Shown here piece after piece: positions 8,954-18,772 of a stretch of 64,000 nucleotides of DNA. The stretch's first letter is position 1; every line of letters starts with the position of its first letter. A program made the translations under genes and the position numbers. This DNA comes from Crocinitomix catalasitica ATCC 23190. GTDB taxonomy: Bacteria > Bacteroidota > Bacteroidia > Flavobacteriales_D > Crocinitomicaceae. The notes under the pieces were generated by a model. That model saw only the letters and a list, made by a program, of their open reading frames with translations, did no database searches and was not told the DNA's origin. Where the stretch lies: positions 62,001-126,000 of the forward strand of contig NZ_JHXV01000007.1 of the NCBI RefSeq assembly GCF_000621625.1, in the 5' to 3' direction.

Positions 8954-10108
8954 TTATGGTCGCTTTCCGATACCAACGACAAATTGTAATAGAACTCCCC
9001 ATCTTTTTTCTTCAAATTCAACAATTGAAGAATAGTATGTGTTTAAGCGTAATCGGGTATGTGGAGAAAAGGAATAGGTAAAACTGGTAGCACTTGTCAT
9101 GTTCAGGTGATAGACATCAGAACTTAGTGAATTTAGGTAGTTGCATGCATAAGATGTGCTAATAAAAAATCTATTTTTAGTAAAAAGGTCTACACTAGAT
9201 TGAAAATGTAGAGATGAAAAATGACCTTCTTTATCTGAATTTGTGTGTCCAAGAGTAACTTGGTTGGTGAATTTAAACTTTTCATAATACTTAAATACCC
9301 AATCTCCACCAATTCGATTTATTTGCACAAAATCATTAGGGATAATGGTATTTGCAATTTTTCCGGAAACCAAATTAATGCCGAATTCGTTTTTTCGGTA
9401 AGTAGGGTTGCCAATATGAGAAGTTACCAGCCAGGTATTTTCATAAGCATAATTCGACAAAGAAAAAGCAGGCTTTAAGTCTTGTGTATTATCATCATTA
9501 ATCAGATTGTCACATATAAGTACATGTTTATTGAGCACACCTCCAGATGTTATAGACAGTTCCATATCGAAATTATTCGAAATTGGAGTTTTAAGAAACA
9601 CACCTAAATCTTGAACAAAACCAATATCCATCTTTATTAAATTTGTCATGAAACTTGACACAGGGTCGAGTTTTGGATTATGTCCATACGGGATTGATTT
9701 ATTACCGATCCAAAGTGTTGTTCGATCCCATTTAGTTGAGAATTTAAGCCAAGTATCTAAAATTTGAAGTTTAAAATCAGCTTCACGGTTACCTAAACTA
9801 TTTACGGTTTTATTAAAAGGGATAGAGACGCGAATTTGAGTAGCATTTAAACTTAATATTTTTACATATCCTTTTTGCATTTGCTTTTTATTCATTGAAA
9901 AGAATTGAAAAGCCAATTGATTTTTTGGAGATCGATTTGTAACATCAAAACGCCCTCCATTTAAATCATGGATGTAGCCACCATGCAGGTTTAACTGGGT
10001 ATAAAAAAAGCGCGTTTGTTGTTTTGTTTGTTTAATCGCATTTTGTCCCCATCCACTAAATGTTGTTAGGAATACAAAACAGACTAGAAGTCTAAATATT
10101 GATTTCAT
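8954..10108 (-). CDS. Putative outer-membrane beta-barrel protein, 384 aa
   Basis: A signal peptide (FVFLTTFSGWGQ) is followed by amphipathic strands with frequent aromatic residues, including GYIHDLNGGRFDVTNR near the start, SFSPHTRLRLNTYYSS near the end, and a C-terminal strand WGVLLQFVVGIGKRP. This is the pattern of an outer-membrane barrel of a porin-like type. No family is recognised. It starts 1 base after the stop of the lipoprotein gene upstream, so the two are almost certainly one operon and perhaps a functional pair. The gene ends about 75 bases from the phosphoesterase transcript start. Confidence 0.65.
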   Translation of the reverse strand: MKSIFRLLVCFVFLTTFSGWGQNAIKQTKQQTRFFYTQLNLHGGYIHDLNGGRFDVTNRSPKNQLAFQFFSMNKKQMQKGYVKILSLNATQIRVSIPFNKTVNSLGNREADFKLQILDTWLKFSTKWDRTTLWIGNKSIPYGHNPKLDPVSSFMTNLIKMDIGFVQDLGVFLKTPISNNFDMELSITSGGVLNKHVLICDNLINDDNTQDLKPAFSLSNYAYENTWLVTSHIGNPTYRKNEFGINLVSGKIANTIIPNDFVQINRIGGDWVFKYYEKFKFTNQVTLGHTNSDKEGHFSSLHFQSSVDLFTKNRFFISTSYACNYLNSLSSDVYHLNMTSATSFTYSFSPHTRLRLNTYYSSIVEFEEKRWGVLLQFVVGIGKRP

Positions 10109-10109
10109 C

Positions 10110-11615
10110 TTAATAATTGTAAAGTCCTTTGCGTATTCTTACTTTTTCACGCATTTCTTTTGTGAGTTTAACTCTAGCCATCCATACTGGCGTTATTCTT
10201 TCGTATGACAAAACATAAATAACGAGCACGTCTTTTTCCATCGATTCGTACGTTAAATAAATTTTTTCTATGCCTTTATATTGATTGTTTACCCATTTAT
10301 CGTCGTCCTTGTTTGTAAGAAAGACATAAGGTTTTATGTCATTGGGCAAAAGATCTGCGTCAATTGAAATCGTACTTTGAACAGGGTTATATCTTCTGTT
10401 CTTTGGATAAGTATTGATACCAAATAATAATCCGAATAATTTTTGTTCACTCAGTTGCGCAAGGTCTATATTTCCTATGTTTATTTTATATGGGGACCAT
10501 TGGCCTGTTAATGTTAATTCGATATAAGCATCTGTTCCTTTTACATTTACAACATCAAGATGAACAGAGTCTAAATGTTTCATCCAGTTTAAGTCAAATT
10601 CTTTTGGTGTTAATTCTGTATAGAAACCTGCGTCTTGAAATTGTGTTGTTTTAACAGGAGTTTCTAAAATAGATGTATAGGTTTGATCCTTACCTTCTAG
10701 CAGTAATTGATATTCTTTTTTATAAAATTGTTCGTTATCTAGTGGTTCAATTTGTCTACCCGTTTTATAACCTAATTCTAATAATTCTGTCTTTGTTCTA
10801 TATTTTATAGGTTCTCTTAGTGTAGAAAAGTCAATTGCAACCTGTTCTGCCTTGTCTGAAAGTGCTGAATAATCCATATTAAAATCAGCGTTAAAATCAG
10901 GATTCTTTGCATGAATTAAAGCTGCGTAAAGGTCTTTATCCATATAGAACCAACTGTGTGACAGGATTCTGTTTTGGTTCAAATTATGCGTCTCCTTCAG
11001 CCTTTTATTAAAATCGGAATAATCTTCCGTTGTTAGCGAAAATTCCCATTTTGTAGGAGCCAAGCAGTTGTTCACTATTTGGCATCGGTAGGCTCTGTCT
11101 TCAATGGAATTCAGTAGGTCAGAATCTTTATTAGCTAATTCTATTGAAAATTCATCATGTTCTTTTCTAAATGTATAGCCAAATCGGTTAAACTCTTCTT
11201 CAATTATTTCAGGATAAATCATGTCTCCGGAAGCATCGAATTTCGGGGCTAATCTCAATAAATCAACATCGTTAACTAAAACTTTGTTTAAATCGTCATC
11301 TATAAATGCAATATCTACAATCACTTTACCTTGTGGCATTTTATCATGCAACTTCAGCGTAACCTTATTAAAACTAAATGAATGTTTACTATAACCATAA
11401 TAAACATCTTTTTCGCCAATATCATATTTGTAGTCTGCACCGGGACAATTTGCATCTAGAACCATTATTTGATCTGGATATTTATTGAATAGTGCAGTTA
11501 TTTCTGCTGGGGCTTCAACTAATACACCTGTAGTGTTTAATGAATTCCATTTTATGGTGTGACAAGACATGATGAGTATGCCGAATAATGCCGAAAGAAA
11601 TACGCTTTTTTTCAT
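10110..11615 (-). CDS. Lipoprotein of unknown function, 501 aa
   Basis: The N terminus MKKSVFLSALFGILIMSCHT carries a lipobox (LIMSC, Cys18), so the mature protein should be lipid-anchored. The remaining sequence is mixed alpha/beta and rich in Lys, Asp and Tyr with no recognisable catalytic motif. It is the first gene of a two-gene transcript with the barrel protein at 8954-10108 (1-base gap). The pairing of a large lipoprotein with a barrel recalls envelope modules at 340-3360, but the sequences are not obviously related. Function unknown. Confidence 0.7.
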   Translation of the reverse strand: MKKSVFLSALFGILIMSCHTIKWNSLNTTGVLVEAPAEITALFNKYPDQIMVLDANCPGADYKYDIGEKDVYYGYSKHSFSFNKVTLKLHDKMPQGKVIVDIAFIDDDLNKVLVNDVDLLRLAPKFDASGDMIYPEIIEEEFNRFGYTFRKEHDEFSIELANKDSDLLNSIEDRAYRCQIVNNCLAPTKWEFSLTTEDYSDFNKRLKETHNLNQNRILSHSWFYMDKDLYAALIHAKNPDFNADFNMDYSALSDKAEQVAIDFSTLREPIKYRTKTELLELGYKTGRQIEPLDNEQFYKKEYQLLLEGKDQTYTSILETPVKTTQFQDAGFYTELTPKEFDLNWMKHLDSVHLDVVNVKGTDAYIELTLTGQWSPYKINIGNIDLAQLSEQKLFGLLFGINTYPKNRRYNPVQSTISIDADLLPNDIKPYVFLTNKDDDKWVNNQYKGIEKIYLTYESMEKDVLVIYVLSYERITPVWMARVKLTKEMREKVRIRKGLYNY

Positions 11616-11837
11616 TTGTATTAAACTTGATCTCGCTAAAATATTCGACTAAATTACTTTTTAAATAGATAAACATGTGTTTTTTTTCGATAAAGATTTT
11701 AAAATAATGTTTTACCGCACAGTTTATTTACAAATTGATTTGACAATTTGGTAGAAAATAAAGGCGCATGTATTTTTGAGATAGGTAGTTATAAGCCTAT
11801 TTAAATCAATGAAAATACGATATAATAATAGTTCGAA

Positions 11838-14642
11838 TTAATGCGCAGCCAACCAGTTATCAGCAAATTTATAATCGATGTCTAAAGGAACTGTTAGTTG
11901 AACTGCAGATTCCATTTTTTCTTTCACCAATTTTTCCATGATTTCTTTTTCATCTTTGTAAATTTCAAAGACCAATTCATCATGTACTTGTAGCAACATT
12001 TTCGATTTCAATTCGCGGTTGGTCATGGCATTGTGAATGTCAATCATGGCGATTTTAATCACATCAGCAGCAGAACCTTGAACAGGAGCATTGACAGCAT
12101 TTCTTTCCGCAAATCCTCGTTCAATTGCATTGGCAGATTGAATATTAGACAAATAACGGCGACGTTTTTTTATGGTTTCAACATAGCCATGGTCTCTTGC
12201 GAAATCAACCTGACTTGCCATATATGCTTTCATTTTTGGATACTGCTCAAAATAACTGTCAATCATTTCTTTGGCCTCTTTTCTAGAGATGCCTAAGTTT
12301 TGAGATAAGCCAAATGCAGACTGTCCATAGATAATTCCAAAGTTTACAGCCTTAGCTGCACTTCTTTGTTCACGTGTTACATCTTCTATGTTTTCAACAT
12401 GAAACACTTTAGCTGCAGTTGCTTTATGAATGTCTAAACCAGATTTAAAGGCTTCGATCATGTTTTCATCCTCACTTAATGCTGCAATTATTCTCAATTC
12501 TATTTGCGAATAATCTGCTGCTAATAAGGTATGATCGGCATCCTTTGCAATGAATGCTTTTCTTATTTCACGTCCTTTTTCTGTTCGAATAGGAATGTTC
12601 TGTAAGTTCGGATTGTTTGAACTCAGACGACCAGTTGCAGCAACTGTTTGCATATAACTCGTATGAATGCGACCTGTAGTTTTGTTGACCAATAAAGGCA
12701 ATGCATCTACATAAGTGCTCTTCAGTTTTTTAAGGGATCGATAATTTAAAATGAGCGCAATAATTTCATGCTTATGCTCAAGTTTAGTCAATACATCTTC
12801 TGACGTTTTATATTGGCCAGTCTTCGTTTTTTTCGCTTTAGGATCTATTTGCATGACATCAAATAGTACTTCTCCTAGTTGTTTTGGTGAGTCGATATTA
12901 AAATCGCTTACACCTGCTAATTTTTTAATATTACTTTCAAGATCTTCTAAAGCGATAGCCAATTCTTCAGAGAATTTAGCAAGTGCTTCTGAATCTAATT
13001 TGATACCTTCTGCTTCCATGTCTTTTAGCACTCTTGCCAAAGGCATTTCTAATTCGTAGAATAAGTATTTTAAATGATCCTTATTAATTTCAGGTTCAAA
13101 AATTTGTTTTAACTGCCACGTTATATCAGAATCTTCACATGCGTAATTAACGATTGTTGAAGGTTCAAGATCAGCCATATTACCTTGGTTTTTACCTTTC
13201 TTACCAATTAATGTTTCAATTGAGATTGGTGTATAATTCAAGTATAATTCAGCCAGGTAATCCATATTGTGTTTCCCTTCAGGCGTGATCAAGTAATGTG
13301 CGATTAAAGTGTCGAATAAAGGGCCTTCAATTTTAACATCATATTTCTCAATAATTTTAAGATCGTATTTAATATTGTGTGCAATTTTTTCGATCAAAGG
13401 ATTTTCAAAAAAGGCTTTAAATTCGTTGACAATGGCATGGCGTTCTTCAGGTAGACAAGGAACATAGAATCCTGTTCCTTCTTTAAAAGTAAACGACATT
13501 CCAACGATTTCAGCTGTTATTGCATCAATTCCCGTTGTTTCTGTATCAAAACAAACCGAATCTTGATCGAGTAATTGCGTTAATAATTCCGCTCTCTTCT
13601 CTGGTGTATCTATTAATTGATAATCAATTGCGACATCAGTAATTGTTTTAGCTGTAGCTGGACTTGCATCCATAACAGTTTGCGCATTCACTTCAATTGC
13701 TGGTCCACCAAATAAATCAAGTTGTCCTTCTGCGCTTTGCGTTTGCCCGATTACAATCTCTTCGCCCAATACTCTTTTGGCAATGTTTCTGAATTCGAGT
13801 TTTGTAAATATGTCACGAATTTTATCGTTATCAGGCTCACCCAATAACAAACTCTTTTCGTCAAATTCAACATCTACATCTAGATCAATTGTTGCCAATC
13901 TTTTAGAGTCTAAACCTTGCTGAGCAAAGTTTTCAAAATTTTCTTTTTGTTTGCCTTTTAACTCGTTGATGTTTTCTAAAATCCCCTCTACCGTTCCGTA
14001 TTTATTTAATAATTTTTTAGCTGCTACTGGTCCTACACCAGGTATTCCTGGAATATTATCCGCTGTATCTCCACATAATCCGAGATAATCGATTACTTGC
14101 TCGCAAGATTCTAGTCCGAATTTTTCAAGGACTTCAGGAATGCCCCAAATCTCGGCAGGATTGCCACCGCGACCAGGTTTGTACATGAATATGTTTTCTG
14201 AAACCAATTGCGCAAAATCTTTGTCAGGTGTCATCATATAAGTAATGAAACCTTCTTTTTCAGCCTTTTTAGCAATTGTTCCGATAATATCATCTGCCTC
14301 ATCACCTTCGCTAATTAAAATTGGAATGTCAAAAGCGCGAATTATTTCTTTTATCGGTTCAATCATCGAAGCGATATCTTCAGGCATAGCTTCACGGTGT
14401 GCTTTATAATCTTTGAATTCTTGCGCTCTTTTAGTTTGCCCAGGAGAATCAAAAACAACAGCAATATAACTGGGGTTTTCTTTTTTAATAATATCCAGCA
14501 TAGCATTCGTAAACCCAAAGGCTGCCGAAGTGTTTTGACCTAAACTATTGATTCTAGGATTCTTGATAAATGCATAATAAGCTCTATAGATAAGGGCAAA
14601 AGCATCTAAAAGAAATAATTTTTTATCGTGTTTAGGCGTCAT
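11838..14642 (-). CDS. polA: DNA polymerase I
   Basis: DNA polymerase I, 934 aa, which fills gaps and removes RNA primers in replication and repair. The 5'-nuclease domain (about 1-290) shows LLDAFALIYRAYYAF, SEGDEADDIIG and TPDKDFAQL. The 3'-5' exonuclease retains its catalytic residues: DTETTG at 366-371, AHNIKYDLKI and a late YACEDSD, so proofreading should be active, unlike in many Gram-positive homologues. The polymerase domain has motif A DYSQIELR (from 710), motif B with KAVNFGIIYGQ and motif C VHDE (886-889). Length is usual. It stands alone, with 222 and 136 bases of gene-free sequence on either side. Shadow frames on the plus strand are ignored. Confidence 0.98.
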   Translation of the reverse strand: MTPKHDKKLFLLDAFALIYRAYYAFIKNPRINSLGQNTSAAFGFTNAMLDIIKKENPSYIAVVFDSPGQTKRAQEFKDYKAHREAMPEDIASMIEPIKEIIRAFDIPILISEGDEADDIIGTIAKKAEKEGFITYMMTPDKDFAQLVSENIFMYKPGRGGNPAEIWGIPEVLEKFGLESCEQVIDYLGLCGDTADNIPGIPGVGPVAAKKLLNKYGTVEGILENINELKGKQKENFENFAQQGLDSKRLATIDLDVDVEFDEKSLLLGEPDNDKIRDIFTKLEFRNIAKRVLGEEIVIGQTQSAEGQLDLFGGPAIEVNAQTVMDASPATAKTITDVAIDYQLIDTPEKRAELLTQLLDQDSVCFDTETTGIDAITAEIVGMSFTFKEGTGFYVPCLPEERHAIVNEFKAFFENPLIEKIAHNIKYDLKIIEKYDVKIEGPLFDTLIAHYLITPEGKHNMDYLAELYLNYTPISIETLIGKKGKNQGNMADLEPSTIVNYACEDSDITWQLKQIFEPEINKDHLKYLFYELEMPLARVLKDMEAEGIKLDSEALAKFSEELAIALEDLESNIKKLAGVSDFNIDSPKQLGEVLFDVMQIDPKAKKTKTGQYKTSEDVLTKLEHKHEIIALILNYRSLKKLKSTYVDALPLLVNKTTGRIHTSYMQTVAATGRLSSNNPNLQNIPIRTEKGREIRKAFIAKDADHTLLAADYSQIELRIIAALSEDENMIEAFKSGLDIHKATAAKVFHVENIEDVTREQRSAAKAVNFGIIYGQSAFGLSQNLGISRKEAKEMIDSYFEQYPKMKAYMASQVDFARDHGYVETIKKRRRYLSNIQSANAIERGFAERNAVNAPVQGSAADVIKIAMIDIHNAMTNRELKSKMLLQVHDELVFEIYKDEKEIMEKLVKEKMESAVQLTVPLDIDYKFADNWLAAH

Positions 14643-14778
14643 AATTTACTGCAATTTATTGAGCGTCTAAGATAGTATTTTATATCGAAGTAACTCGATT
14701 GCAAAACGCGTAAATTAGAAGCTATGATTCAACTTGATTATTACCGATAATTATGGTTAAAGATGTAATCTATATGCG

Positions 14779-15270
14779 CTACTTGCAATTACAATAGTAG
14801 TTTACTTTATTTTCTAAATCTATTTCTTTATGAAATAATCTAATTATTGTATCATGACCAAGGACGGGTTTTATGAAATCATAGATTAATGCATAACCAA
14901 CTTCATCTTTGTATTGAATATTTCCAAATTCAATGTCTATAGATTTTTCCTTATTCAATTTAGTGATTATATTTCGATAAGAATTATTACTAAAAATATC
15001 GGGATGTATATCAATACACATCAATAAATTCTTACAAAATGTTATTTCTGCACTGATCTTCATATCATAAAACTCAAAATCCAAATAAGCGTTTTGAATA
15101 TTATTTCTCACCTCTTTAAAATGGGCAGATGGGTTCGTTTTTTTAAAATCTTCTTTAGTTTGATAACTAAATATACCTTTTGCCAATTCTACTTTTGGAT
15201 GATTAGTTGTACAAGAATAACTTGAAAATAGTAATATAAAGCAAGTCGATTTAACTAATCTGTTCAACAT
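14779..15270 (-). CDS. Small lipoprotein, 163 aa
   Basis: The signal sequence ends in FSSYSC with Cys20, followed by TTN, indicating a lipoprotein. The mature part (about 140 aa) has alternating strands and helices but matches no family I recognise. It ends in NYYCNCK. It is 52 bases downstream of the barrel-like gene at 15323-16048 and may be the last gene of the dnaG-led minus-strand run. Function unknown. Confidence 0.6.
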   Translation of the reverse strand: MLNRLVKSTCFILLFSSYSCTTNHPKVELAKGIFSYQTKEDFKKTNPSAHFKEVRNNIQNAYLDFEFYDMKISAEITFCKNLLMCIDIHPDIFSNNSYRNIITKLNKEKSIDIEFGNIQYKDEVGYALIYDFIKPVLGHDTIIRLFHKEIDLENKVNYYCNCK

Positions 15271-15322
15271 TTGGTAAAAATTAAGTTAGATAACATCAAG
15301 TCAGATTTAGTTATGGGGTTAA

Positions 15323-16048
15323 TTATTGAGGAAACTTTTTTTCGTCTTCAAATAAATCAAGTGATAACCGAAGACCAATTTCAAATAAATAAATTTTTCG
15401 GATTGGAACGTCGATGCGCCAAATATTATTGTTGAATTGAAAGTTATATTTTGCGTAAACTCCAAACCAGTTCTGAAAATCTTTTATTTTAAAATCGAAT
15501 CGTATGACAGGTGCTATTCCCCATATCGTATTTTTATTAAATTGTTCATAATAATTGGTCGCACCATTTAATACTTGATTTAAGGATGTGATGGAGTCTT
15601 TAAATTCGAAAGATATTTTATCATTCGCTAGAAAAAAATTGAAACCAATAGATAATATTTTCCGCTCTTGTTTTATTAGTAAGTCACGATTATAACCTAT
15701 GCTGGCCATGCTTCGCATATAATCAATTCTCAATGTGTTTAAGGTGTTTTTAACTACATTATTAGCATCATGAAAACCTACCGAAATTGTTATGCCATTT
15801 CCGGAAAATTTAACTTCACTATTGATATGAAAATTGGATCCATTACTTTTTATTTTTTCAAACGAATAAGTATTGGTCAGGTCAATTAAATTTTCGAATC
15901 CTTTAAAATTAGAATAACCTGATGAAATTCCGAAATTAGAATGAATATTGTAATCCTGAGCAAAAGTTGAAATTGAAGAACAGCAAACAAATAAGAAAAT
16001 GGAGCTAAATATTTTTTTAGCGTGCTTATTTCCGTGTTGAGTTCTCAT
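15323..16048 (-). CDS. Putative outer-membrane beta-barrel protein, 241 aa
   Basis: A long N terminus with basic residues (MRTQHGNKHAKK) precedes the hydrophobic segment IFSSIFLFVCCSSISTFAQ, a signal peptide. The mature part has alternating strands such as FGISSGYSNFKGF, NSEVKFSGNGITISVGF and a C-terminal KIYLFEIGLRLSLDLF, in keeping with a small barrel of about eight to ten strands. No family recognised. It starts 14 bases after the glutamate-synthase-like gene, so it is probably co-transcribed. The unusually long basic n-region suggests the true start could be later, but no other good ATG lies between residue 1 and the hydrophobic core. Confidence 0.6.
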   Translation of the reverse strand: MRTQHGNKHAKKIFSSIFLFVCCSSISTFAQDYNIHSNFGISSGYSNFKGFENLIDLTNTYSFEKIKSNGSNFHINSEVKFSGNGITISVGFHDANNVVKNTLNTLRIDYMRSMASIGYNRDLLIKQERKILSIGFNFFLANDKISFEFKDSITSLNQVLNGATNYYEQFNKNTIWGIAPVIRFDFKIKDFQNWFGVYAKYNFQFNNNIWRIDVPIRKIYLFEIGLRLSLDLFEDEKKFPQ

Positions 16049-16062
16049 TAAAAAATTAAAAT

Positions 16063-17619
16063 CTAAGATTTACTAACCGGTCTTGCCTCTAAACTTTTAC
16101 CAATATACTTTTGATAATAGGTCCAATTCTCAATCACTTCTGTCATTGTTTGGCTATCACCATCCTCAGTCATACGCATAATGTTTTCGGTAGACAAATC
16201 GTTAGGATGTTTAGAGCCTGTTGCAGATAATAATTCTAAGAAAGCATGCACGGTATTTTTATGATAATTAAAAGCGCGCACATATTTATCGTTCACATTC
16301 AAACCTTTCATTAAACGTTTGTCTTGAGTCGCCACACCAACGGGACAGGTATTGGTATTACATAATTGCGCATGAATACATCCTATTGATAACATCATTG
16401 ATCGAGCAGACTGTGTTAAATCAGCGCCCATTGCCATTGCTTTAAGTATACCAAAACCGTTGAATACTTTTCCAGAAGCAATGATCTTAACTTTCTGACG
16501 AATACCGTGTTTAATTAAAAGTTTATTGGCAATTACCAATCCTACATAAAGCGGCATACCTACAAAGTTGGCGAATTCTAGTGGTGCCGCACCTGTTCCC
16601 CCTTCAGAACCATCTATAGAGATAAAGTCAGGATAAATTTCAGTAGTTGCCATGGCTTTGCAGATGTCTTCAAATTCTTCGGCTTTACCAATACATAATT
16701 TAAATCCTACAGGTTTGCCGCCAGATAATTCACGCAGTTCAGAAATGAATTTAATCAAGCCCATGGGGCCATCAAAAGCGCTATGCCCAGCAGGAGATAA
16801 TACTGTAATACCAGGTTTTACACCTCTAATTCTACCAATTTCTTCGGTATTTTTTACGCCAGGTAAAACACCGCCATGTCCAGGTTTTGCTCCTTGAGAC
16901 AATTTAAGTTCTATCATTTTAACTTCAGGTCGTGTGGCATTTTCAGTAAAACGTTCTGCTGAAAAACTTCCGTCTTCGTTTCGACATCCAAAATATCCGG
17001 TACCAACTTGCCAAACTAAATCACCTCCTTGTAAATGATAAGGTGCTATTCCACCTTCGCCTGTATTTTGATAAAATCCGCCCATGTTAGCACCTTTATT
17101 TAAGGCCATTACGGCATTTTTTGATAAAGAGCCAAAACTCATGGCTGAGATATTATAAATTGAAGCAGAGTATGGTTTCTTGCAGTCCGCACCACCAATC
17201 ATTACTCTTGGCTCTAATTCTAATAATGGAGCTGGGTATAAGGATTGGGTGATGAACTCGTAACCTTCACTATAAACGTTTTCTTCTGTACCAAATGGAT
17301 GTGTTGCACCTAAATTCTTTGAGCGTTCATAAATGATGGCTCTTTTGTTCTTATTGATAGGTGCACCATCTGTTCTTCTCTCAACAAAGTACTGCTGAAT
17401 TTCTGGTGAGATAGATTCTAAGATATATCTCAAATTTCCAATCACAGGAAAGTTCTTTCTGATGGCGTGTTTTGTTTGAAAAGCGTCCCAAGTTCCAATA
17501 ACAATCAATGGCGCAAATAATATAAACCACAAAAAGTAATTAGGGTTGATATAAATTCCCGCTAAACAAATTGCTGCTGTAATAATAAAAGCAGTTACAA
17601 AGAAGATGGTACGTACCAT
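16063..17619 (-). CDS. Membrane-anchored FMN-binding glutamate synthase-like protein
   Basis: Two hydrophobic helices (residues about 3-45) precede a glutamate-synthase central/FMN domain. Visible are MSFGSLSKNAVMALN, the FMN barrel segment GHSAFDGPMGLIKFI, DGSEGGTGAAPLEFAN and the cluster CIHAQLCNTNTC, whose C-x5-C-x4-C spacing is the 3Fe-4S ligand set of the large GltB subunit. It lacks the amidotransferase domain of GltB, so it is an ammonia-dependent or otherwise specialised member; its electron donor is not encoded nearby. At 518 aa it is the usual length for this stand-alone family. The gene starts 5 bases after mscS and belongs to the dnaG transcript. Substrate is inferred from family only. 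Confidence 0.88.
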   Translation of the reverse strand: MVRTIFFVTAFIITAAICLAGIYINPNYFLWFILFAPLIVIGTWDAFQTKHAIRKNFPVIGNLRYILESISPEIQQYFVERRTDGAPINKNKRAIIYERSKNLGATHPFGTEENVYSEGYEFITQSLYPAPLLELEPRVMIGGADCKKPYSASIYNISAMSFGSLSKNAVMALNKGANMGGFYQNTGEGGIAPYHLQGGDLVWQVGTGYFGCRNEDGSFSAERFTENATRPEVKMIELKLSQGAKPGHGGVLPGVKNTEEIGRIRGVKPGITVLSPAGHSAFDGPMGLIKFISELRELSGGKPVGFKLCIGKAEEFEDICKAMATTEIYPDFISIDGSEGGTGAAPLEFANFVGMPLYVGLVIANKLLIKHGIRQKVKIIASGKVFNGFGILKAMAMGADLTQSARSMMLSIGCIHAQLCNTNTCPVGVATQDKRLMKGLNVNDKYVRAFNYHKNTVHAFLELLSATGSKHPNDLSTENIMRMTEDGDSQTMTEVIENWTYYQKYIGKSLEARPVSKS

Positions 17620-17624
17620 AAGGT

Positions 17625-18770
17625 TTAAGTTTTAGGATGATTATCTTGTCCTGGGAGATGAACAACGCGTTGAGGGTAAGGAATTGTGATTCCATTTGCC
17701 CTTAATTCTTTTTCTATATCAAAGCGAATATCACTTTTTAATCTTTCAATAAATAAATTTTGATGCGCCCAAAAAACCAAATCCATTTCAAGTCCACTAT
17801 TACCGAACTTTAACAATCGTACGAATGGTCTTTTAGATTTATATACATTGGGATGTTTCAATGCTGCATCAACTAAAATTTCTTTAACTTTATCGACATC
17901 AACACCAAAATTAAAGGTGATTTCAATAGAAAAACGATTAATATGATTGCCTAAGCTCCAGTTGATAACACTTTCGTGTGTCAGTTTAGAATTTGGGATG
18001 ACTAAAACCTTATCGTTCCGCGTCAATACTTTTGATGTTCTTAAATTAATCTGTGTGACCTTTGCTATAAAATTACCCTCTTCAATATTAAGCGATTCAA
18101 TTTCTATTACATCTCCAACCTTTACCGTTCCTTCAAAAAGAATAAGTAGTCCCGAAAAATAATCCCGAAAAATTGTTTGCAGTCCCAATGCAACACCGAC
18201 CAATAAGAAGGTGGTTGCACCAATGAATAATGCTAGATCGATTCCGAAACTTCGCAATAAAACAATGATTGCAATGCCGTAAATAAGGTACTTTGCCAAC
18301 TGTAAATAAACATACTCGGTACCTGAATCATATTTATCGTTATTCCGAACGGTTTTTAGCAGATATATTTTCAAGAAATTGAGTAATACTCTTGCTAAAA
18401 AGAAGATAACAATGAAAACAAAAATATGGTACACCGCAATGTGGAATGATTTAACACGAACAAATTCGAAACCAAGAATCATGCTTGGGTCGAAGTTTGG
18501 GTTTTTGATAGATAATGAAAGAAAGGCCAGGTAGAATGCAATGAGATAAATGATTTGTTTGGTTAATCGCCATACAGCAATCTCTTTGCCTTCAATTTTT
18601 AATTGTTTCTCTGTGAGATGTAATGCTTTGAAATACCGCTTAATATATTTAATAAAAATTTTAGTTGCTAAATAGATTAACAAGACTAAAATGATGTGGA
18701 TAGGCATGAATTTAAAGCTATCCGTAGAAATTATTGGCCAGGTGAAAATAGAAGTAATACTGTCAATCAT
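17625..18770 (-). CDS. MscS-family mechanosensitive ion channel
   Basis: A membrane channel of the MscS family, 381 aa, which would release solutes on hypo-osmotic shock. Three to four transmembrane helices fill residues about 15-200. The pore-lining TM3 is recognisable as GATTFLLVGVALGLQTIFRD, with Gly/Ala-rich packing, followed by YFSGLLILFEGTVKVGDVIEI, the start of the beta domain, and a C-terminal vestibule ending in TIPYPQRVVHLPG. The TIP(Y/F)PQ motif is typical of the family's C terminus. It lies between dnaG (2-base gap) and the glutamate-synthase-like gene (5-base gap), so is in the same transcript. Gating and regulation cannot be read from sequence. Confidence 0.92.
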   Translation of the reverse strand: MIDSITSIFTWPIISTDSFKFMPIHIILVLLIYLATKIFIKYIKRYFKALHLTEKQLKIEGKEIAVWRLTKQIIYLIAFYLAFLSLSIKNPNFDPSMILGFEFVRVKSFHIAVYHIFVFIVIFFLARVLLNFLKIYLLKTVRNNDKYDSGTEYVYLQLAKYLIYGIAIIVLLRSFGIDLALFIGATTFLLVGVALGLQTIFRDYFSGLLILFEGTVKVGDVIEIESLNIEEGNFIAKVTQINLRTSKVLTRNDKVLVIPNSKLTHESVINWSLGNHINRFSIEITFNFGVDVDKVKEILVDAALKHPNVYKSKRPFVRLLKFGNSGLEMDLVFWAHQNLFIERLKSDIRFDIEKELRANGITIPYPQRVVHLPGQDNHPKT

Positions 18771-18772
18771 AT